Assembly: GCA_016210285.1 (NCBI GenBank)
Contig: JACQUN010000081.1
Location: forward strand, 1 to 15,828
DNA length: 15,828 nt
Direction of reading: 5' to 3'
DNA from: Chloroflexota bacterium
Lineage (GTDB): Bacteria; Chloroflexota; Dehalococcoidia; UBA1127; JACQUN01
Shown here: positions 1 through 5,548 of the stretch, piece after piece
How the letters are laid out: each line of letters opens with the position of its first letter
Numbering within the stretch: position 1 is the first letter of the stretch
The notes under the pieces: generated by a model
The model's database searches: none
Seen by the model: only the letters and a program-made list of their open reading frames with translations
Told to the model about the DNA's origin: nothing
Position numbers and translations under genes: made by a program

Positions 1-25
1 GGGACACCCCCAGACCCCCGTCAAA

Positions 26-38
26 GGGGCTTCGCCCC
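26..38 (-). terminator. Weak hairpin after the leftmost minus-strand operon
   Basis: On the minus strand the sequence GGGGC-GAA-GCCCC forms a 5-bp stem with a 3-base loop and is followed by only three T residues. It lies about 30 bases beyond the stop of the Cys-rich gene, so it is suitably placed to end that operon. The short stem and short T tract make it a weak intrinsic terminator. The surrounding 1-60 stretch is a run of C- and G-blocks that could belong to a dispersed repeat. Confidence 0.35.
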
Positions 39-66
39 ATCTGAACACCCCTTTTTCAACAGCCTG

Positions 67-384
67 CTAGTGTTTCCTGGGGTTGTCCGGCAGGGCATAG
101 GCCACGGGGACCGCCTCGCCCCAGGGGGCCTTCACCTCCTGGGCGTGGATGGCGTACTTCAGGTCGGCGTCCTCGCCGTGGGCCTGGCGCTCGGCCAGGT
201 AGGCCTGGAGCTGCTGTTGCGCCCTGGCGCCTACGAAGTGGACGCGCCCGCAGCAGCAGTGCTCATGGCCGGCTTCGCTGCTCCCCCGCTGGTAGCGGGC
301 GCGGGGCTTGCAGCCACACTCGCAGTTGTAGCGGACCTCCAGGGTGTCGGGGCGATTGGGCAGGGCGCGTACGACAAACTCCAT
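67..384 (-). CDS. Small Cys/His-rich hypothetical protein
   Basis: This encodes 105 residues of unknown function. I chose the ATG at 384 because GAAAGGAG lies about 10 bases upstream; a GTG at 408 is possible but would place that ribosome site inside the gene. The striking part is residues 21-49: C21-x-C23-x-C25, then a basic linker, then H40-x-H42-C43-C44-C45 and H49. This ligand density suggests a bound metal ion, probably zinc. The rest (52-105) is soluble and has no membrane segment or signal peptide. It is the last gene of the minus-strand run behind the HtrA-like protease, with a gap of about 30 bases, so it is probably co-transcribed. I do not recognise the family. Coding is supported by the good ribosome site and the tight spacing. 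Confidence 0.6.
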   Translation of the reverse strand: MEFVVRALPNRPDTLEVRYNCECGCKPRARYQRGSSEAGHEHCCCGRVHFVGARAQQQLQAYLAERQAHGEDADLKYAIHAQEVKAPWGEAVPVAYALPDNPRKH

Positions 385-415
385 CGCTTCCTCTCTCCTT
401 TCAAGCACTGCGTTG

Positions 416-1426
416 CTAGAAGGGTGGTGGGCTCTCCACCGGGATGAGCTTGGTCCGGTAAAGGTCCCAGTTGCGCAGGAAAGATGCCGCCATCTCCCGG
501 CCGATGGCGTCCCGGGTGAGCAGCTTGTGGATGGCGTCTACCGAGGGGATGGGCTGGCCCTGCATCTCCACGAGAGTATCGCCTCGCTGAAGGCCAGCGT
601 GGTCGGAGGGCCCTCCGGGCGCCACCCCCACGATGGCCACGCCCGTGGGAGCTTTGATGCCGAACTCCTTCACCAGGCGGGGGTCCAGCAGCACTGTCTG
701 CCCGGAAAGGCCCAGGTAGCCGCGGACAACCCGTCCCTCCTTGAGGAGCTGGGGGAGCACCCACTTGGCGGTGTTGATGGGGATGGAGAAGCAGATGCCC
801 TGGGCCCCCGCAATGATGGCGGTGTTGACCCCCACCACGTGGCCGTGGGAGTCCACCAGGGCGCCCCCGCTGCTACCCGGATTCAGGGCAGCATCGGTCT
901 GGATGATGTTCTCGATGAGACGCCCGGTGACCCCTCGCAGGGTTCGGCCCAGGGCGCTCACGACGCCGCTGGTCACCGTGGTCTGGAGGCCCAGGGGATT
1001 GCCGATGGCGATGACGAGTTGCCCTACGCGCAGCCGGTCCGAGTCCCCAAGCTGGGCCGCCGGTAGGCCGGAGGGGGGCAGCCGTAGCAACGCCAGATCG
1101 GTGTCCGGGTCCTGCCCCACCACCTGGGCAGGGTGGCGGCTCCCATCGCTCAGGAAGACCTCCAGGTGGGTGGAGCCCATCACCACGTGGTTGTTGGTGA
1201 GGACATACCCGTCCGGGGCGATGATGATGCCTGACCCTGCGCCTGTTGCTTCCTCCTGGGGTCCCCTCCCTGGAGCAGGGGTTGGCCCCTGGCGGCGTAG
1301 CTGGATGCTGACCACGGCAGGGCTTACTCTGGCGGCGACTGACACGACGGCCTGCGAGTAGGCGTCCAGGAGACTTTCTGCGTCGCTCCCTGGGATCCCC
1401 TGGCTGGCTCCCTTGGGACCCGTCAT
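416..1426 (-). CDS. HtrA-like trypsin-fold serine protease with PDZ domain
   Basis: This 336-residue protein is an S1C-family (HtrA/Deg) serine protease. The catalytic triad is visible: H80 in LTNNHVV, D110 in DPDTDLALL and S186 in NPGSSGGAL. The protease domain spans about 30-225 and a single PDZ domain about 233-335, which normally binds C-terminal or unfolded peptides. The ATG at 1426 is preceded by AAAGGAG at 7-base spacing, which fixes the start. From that start there is no signal peptide and no N-terminal membrane helix, so the protein is predicted to be cytoplasmic, whereas most HtrA proteins are exported or anchored. The short Pro-rich stretch at about 48-58 is a likely flexible loop. 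It follows the biotin carrier gene by about 80 bases. Family assignment is certain; the substrate is unknown. Confidence 0.93.
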   Translation of the reverse strand: MTGPKGASQGIPGSDAESLLDAYSQAVVSVAARVSPAVVSIQLRRQGPTPAPGRGPQEEATGAGSGIIIAPDGYVLTNNHVVMGSTHLEVFLSDGSRHPAQVVGQDPDTDLALLRLPPSGLPAAQLGDSDRLRVGQLVIAIGNPLGLQTTVTSGVVSALGRTLRGVTGRLIENIIQTDAALNPGSSGGALVDSHGHVVGVNTAIIAGAQGICFSIPINTAKWVLPQLLKEGRVVRGYLGLSGQTVLLDPRLVKEFGIKAPTGVAIVGVAPGGPSDHAGLQRGDTLVEMQGQPIPSVDAIHKLLTRDAIGREMAASFLRNWDLYRTKLIPVESPPPF

Positions 1427-1494
1427 TGGTCGCTCCTTTCCACCCCAGGGTCGGGGGACACACGGTTGATGGGGATCACCTTGACCCAGGCCAC
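1423..1494 (-). CDS. Possible 23-residue coupling peptide between BCCP and HtrA genes
   Basis: A GTG at 1494, preceded by GGAGG at about 6 bases, opens a 23-residue frame (MAWVKVIPINRV...). It ends in a TGA overlapping the protease start codon as ATGA. Codon third positions are mostly G or C, as in the neighbours. It fills the gap between the biotin carrier stop and the protease almost exactly. It could be a coupling leader for the protease or chance. No family is recognised. Confidence 0.25.
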   Translation of the reverse strand: MAWVKVIPINRVSPDPGVERSDQ

Positions 1495-1505
1495 GGCCCC
1501 CCTCC

Positions 1506-1928
1506 CTATTCCAGCTCCACCAACAGGTCCCCACCTGCGATATTCTGGCTGGGCCGGACGTGCAAGGCCTTGACTCGCCCAGCCACTGAGGTCCGTATGC
1601 TCTGCTCCATTTTCATCGCCTCGACGACGCAGACCTCCTGCCCAGCGGCGACCTGCTGCCCAGGCCGGACGGTGACCGCTACCACTCTTCCTGGCATGGG
1701 GCTCACGATGCGTCGTTCCGCCTGGCCCAGCGGGTGGTGGGGCGCGACCCTGGACCTTGGAGCGACCCTTTCCACCGGGCGAGGTGCCCCAGCGGGGCCC
1801 TCCCGCTGCACCTCCTCCACCTCCACCGGCTGGCCGTCCACCAGGACCTTCAGCGGCGAGCGGGCGTCCCCCTCTACCTCCACGGTGAACCAGCGTCCGC
1901 CTACCCGAACACGGAAGCGCCTTACCAC
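1506..1928 (-). CDS. Biotin carboxyl carrier protein (biotin/lipoyl-attachment domain)
   Basis: This 140-residue protein carries the biotin prosthetic group of an acyl-CoA carboxylase. The C-terminal biotinyl domain (about 74-140) contains the attachment motif VVEAMKMEQ, with K106 as the biotinylated lysine, and the preceding SPMPGRV turn. The N-terminal part (1-42) is a beta-rich segment followed by a Pro/Arg linker. I chose the GTG at 1928, which overlaps the TAA of the biotin carboxylase gene (GTGGTAA) and gives a family-like start MVRRFRVRVGGR. An in-frame ATG at 1973 would add 15 residues and lacks a good ribosome site. The overlap implies translational coupling with the carboxylase subunit, its obvious partner. 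No carboxyltransferase subunit is encoded in the window, so the acyl-CoA substrate (acetyl, propionyl or other) cannot be told. Confidence 0.92.
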   Translation of the reverse strand: MVRRFRVRVGGRWFTVEVEGDARSPLKVLVDGQPVEVEEVQREGPAGAPRPVERVAPRSRVAPHHPLGQAERRIVSPMPGRVVAVTVRPGQQVAAGQEVCVVEAMKMEQSIRTSVAGRVKALHVRPSQNIAGGDLLVELE

Positions 1929-3487
1929 GGCGCACGCACCCCCAGGCGGGAGAGCATCTGGCGGCCCCGCCATGCCCTGCGCCAGCGGCTGTCTGGTGGT
2001 CGGTTGGGGGTTCCTGCACTTTCCTCCACGGTCAGCGCCAGGGCCACTGCCACCGCAGCAGCCAGCGCAGGGGCGCTATTGCCCTGGGGGGGCTCGGCGC
2101 CCACGTTGGTGCGGCCCGCCGCAGCCGGGGGCTGGTGTGGGGTGCGGCGCGGTCGGGTCGCCACTGCGGTGAGCAAGGTGGTGTCATAGGAGCCTGTGAG
2201 GAATGCTGGGTCAGCCAGGACCGCAAGAAGCCTCGGGATGTTGGTTTTCACCCCTTCGATGCGGAAGGAGCGGAGGGCGCGCCGCAGGCGGTGGATGGCG
2301 CCTTTCCGGTTGGGGTGCCAGGACATCACCTTGGCCAGCAGAGGGTCGTAGTAGGTCGTGACCTCGTAGCCGGGGGAGAGGGCACTGTCCACTCGGACAA
2401 AGGGGGCCAGGGGCGTCTTCACGGTAAGGACAGTTCCTGGTGAAGGGAGGAAGGTGTCCGGGTCCTCGGCATAGACCCGGCACTCTATTGCGTGGCCTCG
2501 CCGGGTGACCTGTTTCTGGGTGAAGGGGAGTGGCTCGCCTGCGGCGATGCGGAGCTGGAGTTCAACGAGGTCCAACCCAGTTACCATCTCTGTGATGCCG
2601 TGCTCCACCTGGAGGCGGGTGTTCATCTCCAGGAAGAAGAAGTCGCCCGACGGGGCAACCAGGAACTCTACGGTGCCTGCGTTGGTGTAGCCGACGTGTC
2701 GGGCGAAGGTCAAGGCTGCCTGGGAGAGGGTCTGCCTCTGGGCGTCGTTCAGCTTGATGCAGGGGGTCTCCTCCACCACCTTCTGATGGCGGCGCTGCAC
2801 CGAGCAGTCCCGCTCGAGGAGGTGGACCAGGTTGCTATGGTGGTCGCCCAGGACCTGCACCTCCACGTGAGCTGTGCGCTCGATGTACCGCTCCAGGTAC
2901 ACCCGCGGGCTTCCAAAGGCACTGCGGGCCAGGGTCCGTGCCCGCTGCACGACGTCCTTCATCGCCTCGGGGGAGGAGACGATCTGGATGCCGATGCCTC
3001 CTCCCCCCTCTGCTGCCTTCACCATCACCGGGAATCCCAGGGCTTGGGCCGCGCCCAGGGCCTCCGAATCGTTGACGGCGGCCTCGGTGCCGGGGACCAG
3101 GGGAAGGCCCGCCTCTCGGGCCAGGTGGCGCGCCTGAAGCTTGTCGCCCATCTTCTCCATGACCTGGGGTGTCGGTCCGACGAAGGTGAGCCCGGCCTCC
3201 CGGCAGGCCTGAGCGAAGGCGGTGTTCTGGGAGAGGAAGCCATAGCCCGGGTGCACCGCCTCAGCCTCCGTCAGCCGCGCCGCCTGAAGGATGGCGGGGA
3301 TGTTGAGGTAGCTCTCCGAGGGGGGTGGCCGCCCAATCCGGCAGGCCTCGTCTGCCATGCGCACGTGGAAAGCTGTTGCATCGGCATCCGAGTAGATGGC
3401 GACGCTCCGCACCCCCAATCGGCGACAGGTGCGGATGATGCGGCAGGCGATCTCCCCCCGGTTGGCGACAAGGACCTTGCGGAACAT
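1922..3487 (-). CDS. accC: Acyl-CoA carboxylase biotin carboxylase subunit
   Basis: This 521-residue ATP-grasp enzyme carboxylates biotin on the carrier protein using ATP and bicarbonate. The N-terminal domain begins MFRKVLVANRGEIACRI. The ATP-grasp core has the glycine loop EGGGGIGI (160-167). Residues matching the E. coli AccC active site are all present: K116, K157, H207, K236, E274, E287, N289, R291 and R337. The usual QVEHPVTE reads QVEHGITE here, as in some acyl-CoA carboxylases. The C-terminal domain ends near 445, and the last 75 residues are a Pro/Ala/Arg-rich tail that may be a linker. The TAA overlaps the carrier-protein start. No N-terminal extension is needed, as ATG 3487 gives the canonical start. 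Transcription must begin in the 3488-3894 region. The gene symbol is by family; it could belong to a propionyl- or methylcrotonyl-type enzyme. Confidence 0.95.
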   Translation of the reverse strand: MFRKVLVANRGEIACRIIRTCRRLGVRSVAIYSDADATAFHVRMADEACRIGRPPPSESYLNIPAILQAARLTEAEAVHPGYGFLSQNTAFAQACREAGLTFVGPTPQVMEKMGDKLQARHLAREAGLPLVPGTEAAVNDSEALGAAQALGFPVMVKAAEGGGGIGIQIVSSPEAMKDVVQRARTLARSAFGSPRVYLERYIERTAHVEVQVLGDHHSNLVHLLERDCSVQRRHQKVVEETPCIKLNDAQRQTLSQAALTFARHVGYTNAGTVEFLVAPSGDFFFLEMNTRLQVEHGITEMVTGLDLVELQLRIAAGEPLPFTQKQVTRRGHAIECRVYAEDPDTFLPSPGTVLTVKTPLAPFVRVDSALSPGYEVTTYYDPLLAKVMSWHPNRKGAIHRLRRALRSFRIEGVKTNIPRLLAVLADPAFLTGSYDTTLLTAVATRPRRTPHQPPAAAGRTNVGAEPPQGNSAPALAAAVAVALALTVEESAGTPNRPPDSRWRRAWRGRQMLSRLGVRAPW

Positions 3488-3676
3488 CTGCGACCACGCA
3501 ACCTCAACGAGCTATGACCTGGCGAGGGTACGGAGCGATGATGGGTTGCTCGGTGGGACGCACAGCCCCTCGGATACACGGTAGCACGCTCCCCCAAGGG
3601 GGCGCAAGGGTGCGCGACACCCGTGGTAGGGTCTTTTGGTTCTGCTGGCAGTGTCGCGCCTGTCATGCTTGAGGGA

Positions 3677-3694
3677 GTCCTTCCCAGGAAGGAC
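3677..3694. repeat. Perfect palindrome GTCCTTCC-CA-GGAAGGAC
   Basis: Two 8-base arms are separated by 2 bases. It lies about 35 bases upstream of the candidate tatA -35 box and about 190 bases upstream of accC. The symmetry suits a dimeric repressor or activator site; with a 2-base loop it is a poor RNA hairpin. No regulator is identified. Confidence 0.45.
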
Positions 3695-3728
3695 AACCGA
3701 AAGGCCCTGACACCCCTGGGGGGTCCCC

Positions 3729-3757
3729 TTGCCTCGCCTTCCCAAGTGCGGTAGGAT
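3729..3757 (+). promoter_or_regulatory. Candidate sigma-70 promoter for tatA
   Basis: TTGCCT at 3729-3734 and TAGGAT at 3752-3757 are separated by exactly 17 bases. Each box matches consensus at four of six positions. Transcription would start near 3764, giving a leader of about 130 bases before the tatA ribosome site. Confidence 0.4.
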
Positions 3758-3894
3758 GGAGGTGGTGCTGATAAGACAGAGGCTGGGGGAGCGCTGCGGC
3801 CCCGGCGCCTATGCGATTCCTATCAGGAACCGAATCAAGCCGGGCATTCCATCTGGTCTGCGGAGAGGGGAGAGGGATCCTAAGGAGGGAGTCT

Positions 3895-4125
3895 ATGTTC
3901 AAATCAGTCGGGCTGCCGGAGCTGGTCATCATACTGGTCATTGTGTTGCTGATCTTTGGGGCCAGTCGGCTTCCGCAAATCGCCTCCTCCATGGGCAAGG
4001 CCATCAAGGAGTTCCGAAAGTCTTCCAGCACGGAGACCCCACAGAAGGCCGCACGCCCCCGCCGCAAGGCCCGTGCACCCAGGGAGTCAGCTCAGCAAGA
4101 GCCCCCGCAGGTGACGAAGGCATAG
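3895..4125 (+). CDS. tatA: Twin-arginine translocase subunit TatA/TatE
   Basis: This 76-residue protein forms the pore-lining oligomer of the Tat pathway, which exports folded proteins carrying RR signal peptides. The N-terminal membrane helix (about 7-21), the hinge motif FGASRLP (21-27, consensus FGxxKLP) and the amphipathic helix (28-42, with the conserved KEF) are in the family's order. They are followed by a basic, Pro-rich disordered tail. The length is typical. ATG 3895 has AAGGAGG about 6 bases upstream; an in-frame upstream ATG at 3811 would add an unlikely non-family extension. It stands alone here, with no tatB or tatC beside it, and faces the convergent metF gene. TatB is less likely, because the C-terminal part is short and the hinge is of TatA type. 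Confidence 0.93.
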   Translation: MFKSVGLPELVIILVIVLLIFGASRLPQIASSMGKAIKEFRKSSSTETPQKAARPRRKARAPRESAQQEPPQVTKA

Positions 4126-4250
4126 GCCGGTGCGAGGTGAGGCTGCCCATCCGCTTAGCCTCCAGAGAAGGTGCCCTTCCTCCGTCCGGCGTCTGCCAGC
4201 TTTGATGGCGTGTGTGCTGCTCTGGCGTTTCCGCGGGTCTGCTTTGCGCC

Positions 4251-5132
4251 CTACAGGCGGCGTTCCACTTTGGAAAGGGCCTCCAGCACCCGCCGGGCTG
4301 CTTCGTAATCTCTCGCGCCCCCCTTGAGGATAGGCGGAACGAGGTAGAGCCGGTTCACCCCCTGCTCCCGAAAGCGAGACCACAGCTCCAAGGCGATCTC
4401 TTCACCCGACCGCCCCTTCGCCATCTCCTCCCGGATTCCCTGCGGCACATTGCCGAAGAGGATGCCTTCCTTGGCCAGCACTTGCACCCCGTAGAAGATG
4501 GGCCGAGCAGGGCTCTCCCCAGCGACCGAGGCATAGGCCGCCTGGAACTCGGAAACCAGCCGAGCGTCATAGAGCGGCTGGGTGACGAAGAAGTCGGCCC
4601 CGGCCTGCACCTTCTTGTGCGTCAGCCGCGCCTCATGCTCCACCCCGCGCCCCAGGTCAATGCTGGCGCCCACGCAGAAACGAGTCGGAACGCGTAGCTT
4701 CAGCCCTTTGCAGTCCACACCTTCGTTCATGGACTTGATGGCCCTGATGAGCTGCGTGGGCTGATAGTCGTTGACCGGCTTGATCGAGGCCAGCTCAGCC
4801 GCGGTGAAGGCATCTCCCTGGATGACCAGGACGTTCTCCAGGCCAAGGACCTGGGCTCCCAGCAGATGACTCTGGAGGGCAAGCCTGTTCATGTCCCGGC
4901 AGGCCAGGTTGAAGACGACCTCTTTCCCCGTCTGCTCCTTGATGGCGGCGGCGAGCGCAGCAGAGTCCACTCGGACGGACTTCCCTGGGCTGTAGGCCAC
5001 GCAGATGAACTCCACGTCAAGAGCCCGGGCCTGGTCCAGGAAGGACGCATCGGCGCCCCTGGGGGGCGAGAAGTCGCAGATGACGAGGGGTCTGGCCGGG
5101 TCCTGAGCAGCGTGCTCTGTGACCTTTGTCAT
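4251..5132 (-). CDS. metF: Methylenetetrahydrofolate reductase (MetF-like)
   Basis: This 293-residue flavoprotein TIM barrel is predicted to reduce 5,10-methylene-tetrahydrofolate to 5-methyl-tetrahydrofolate, which supplies methyl groups for methionine or C1 metabolism. Diagnostic segments are FNLACRDMNRLALQSHLLGA (74-93), the folate-site Asp in VIQGD (D107) and VTQPLYD (Q185). Length and fold match short bacterial MetF. The residue matching catalytic Glu28 of E. coli MetF (EFFPP) is an aspartate here (D20 in CDFSPPRGAD), a conservative but notable change. I chose ATG 5132 because AAGGA is 7 bases upstream; an upstream in-frame start at 5222 would add 30 non-family residues. The gene converges on tatA and is divergent from the MFS pair. 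An intrinsic-terminator-like hairpin at 5255-5283 lies upstream in its 5' region. Confidence 0.87.
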   Translation of the reverse strand: MTKVTEHAAQDPARPLVICDFSPPRGADASFLDQARALDVEFICVAYSPGKSVRVDSAALAAAIKEQTGKEVVFNLACRDMNRLALQSHLLGAQVLGLENVLVIQGDAFTAAELASIKPVNDYQPTQLIRAIKSMNEGVDCKGLKLRVPTRFCVGASIDLGRGVEHEARLTHKKVQAGADFFVTQPLYDARLVSEFQAAYASVAGESPARPIFYGVQVLAKEGILFGNVPQGIREEMAKGRSGEEIALELWSRFREQGVNRLYLVPPILKGGARDYEAARRVLEALSKVERRL

Positions 5133-5225
5133 GGTGTGTCCTTGTCCTGGGCTCCAGGAATAGGCTCGTCTGCAGGTTGCGAAAACCCCACGTGTCCCAG
5201 CAATGCAGGGCTCAAGGAGCACCGA

Positions 5226-5258
5226 AGTATATTGTACTCGGCGCGCCCTCTCTGAAAA
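5226..5258 (-). promoter_or_regulatory. Candidate metF promoter
   Basis: On the minus strand an AT-rich patch offers overlapping -10 boxes: TACAAT (5236-5231) and TATACT (5231-5226). Possible -35 boxes are TTTTCA (5258-5253, 16-base spacer to TACAAT) and TTCAGA (5256-5251, 19-base spacer to TATACT). The leader would be about 90 bases. The -35 candidates overlap the T-run of the hairpin just upstream. Confidence 0.33.
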
Positions 5259-5283
5259 AGGGCGGTTTCTGGGGAGAACCCCC
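5255..5283 (-). terminator. Intrinsic-terminator-like hairpin upstream of metF
   Basis: On the minus strand, GGGGGTTCT pairs with AGAAACCGCCC (nine pairs, two single-base bulges) around a CCCC loop. Five T residues follow directly (5259-5255). No minus-strand gene lies upstream before the plus-strand MFS gene. It is therefore either an attenuator in a long metF leader or a stop for antisense transcripts coming from the MFS promoter region. Confidence 0.45.
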
Positions 5284-5334
5284 CTCGCTCGTGTCTGAGA
5301 GAGGCTTGACCAGGATGCAGGAAAGCCTGGTTGC

Positions 5335-5343
5335 TGCTATGAT
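5335..5343 (+). promoter_or_regulatory. Extended -10 element for the MFS operon
   Basis: TGC-TATGAT is an extended -10 with five of six consensus bases. No -35 at normal distance is seen; TTGACC at 5306-5311 is 26 bases away. Transcription would start near 5350, leaving a leader of about 200 bases. Confidence 0.3.
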
Positions 5344-5548
5344 GGTGCCCGCTGAACGGCGTGCCCTCCTGCACCTTGAGCCGGTTGGTGGGGTGGTTCT
5401 CCCTACGAGCGGAGAGATGCGGCTTTGGAAAGGTGTTGACAAGACGGTGAGTGGCCGCAAGGCTTGCAGTGGCGAGTGAGGCAACAGGCCTGGGCTGGGA
5501 CTCGGCGCGAGGCATTGCCAGTTTGTGTAGACCCTGGGGGAGGATGCT

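Larger units (their letters stand above)
3488..3894. other. Divergent intergenic region between accC and tatA
   Basis: This 407-base gap separates divergent genes and holds no convincing ORF. Inverted repeats are concentrated in it. They include CCCCC-AA-GGGGG at 3591-3602, GGGTG-CGCGA-CACCC at 3608-3622, and a perfect 9-bp pair GCGCGACAC (3612-3620) / GTGTCGCGC (3651-3659). There is also an 18-base palindrome at 3677-3694 and a TTCCT-ATC-AGGAA hairpin at 3817-3829. A tatA promoter candidate lies at 3729-3757. For accC I see only a weak minus-strand candidate, TTGCGC with TACCGT 18 bases on, around 3580-3610. Confidence 0.5.
5133..5548. other. Divergent intergenic region between metF and the MFS genes
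   Basis: This 416-base gap has weak frames on both strands that lack family features, so I call no gene. It contains an AT-rich patch at 5226-5237, a minus-strand hairpin with a T-run at 5255-5283, and an extended -10 on the plus strand at 5335-5343. It also has a consensus TTGACA at 5436-5441 with no -10 box at proper spacing, and a GCAAG-G-CTTGC palindrome at 5457-5467 flanked by GAGTGGC-like repeats. I could not match any known riboswitch core. Confidence 0.5.

Noticed and set aside
344..1066. A 240-codon plus-strand frame opposite the HtrA-like gene
   Set aside because: The minus-strand frame has the full catalytic triad and PDZ domain; the plus-strand frame has no recognisable features.
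2492..3517. A 341-codon open frame on the plus strand
   Set aside because: It lies antisense to the biotin carboxylase gene, which has all its active-site residues. The plus-strand product has no family features and reflects GC-rich shadow coding.
4139..4162. Terminator between tatA and metF
   Set aside because: The GAGGCT/AGCCTC stem has a 12-base loop and no T-run on either strand, so support is too weak.
5436..5441. Consensus TTGACA as a promoter for the MFS genes
   Set aside because: No -10 box lies 16-18 bases downstream (AAGGCT at best), so I did not call a promoter.
5283..5460. A SAM-type riboswitch in the metF leader
   Set aside because: Only an AGCAACC-like fragment and one 6-bp stem were seen; the core GGCAACC context and pairing scheme are missing.
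5126..5515. Overlapping frames on both strands in the metF-MFS gap
   Set aside because: Neither has a good ribosome site, hydrophobic pattern or family motif, and the region holds promoter-like and hairpin elements.
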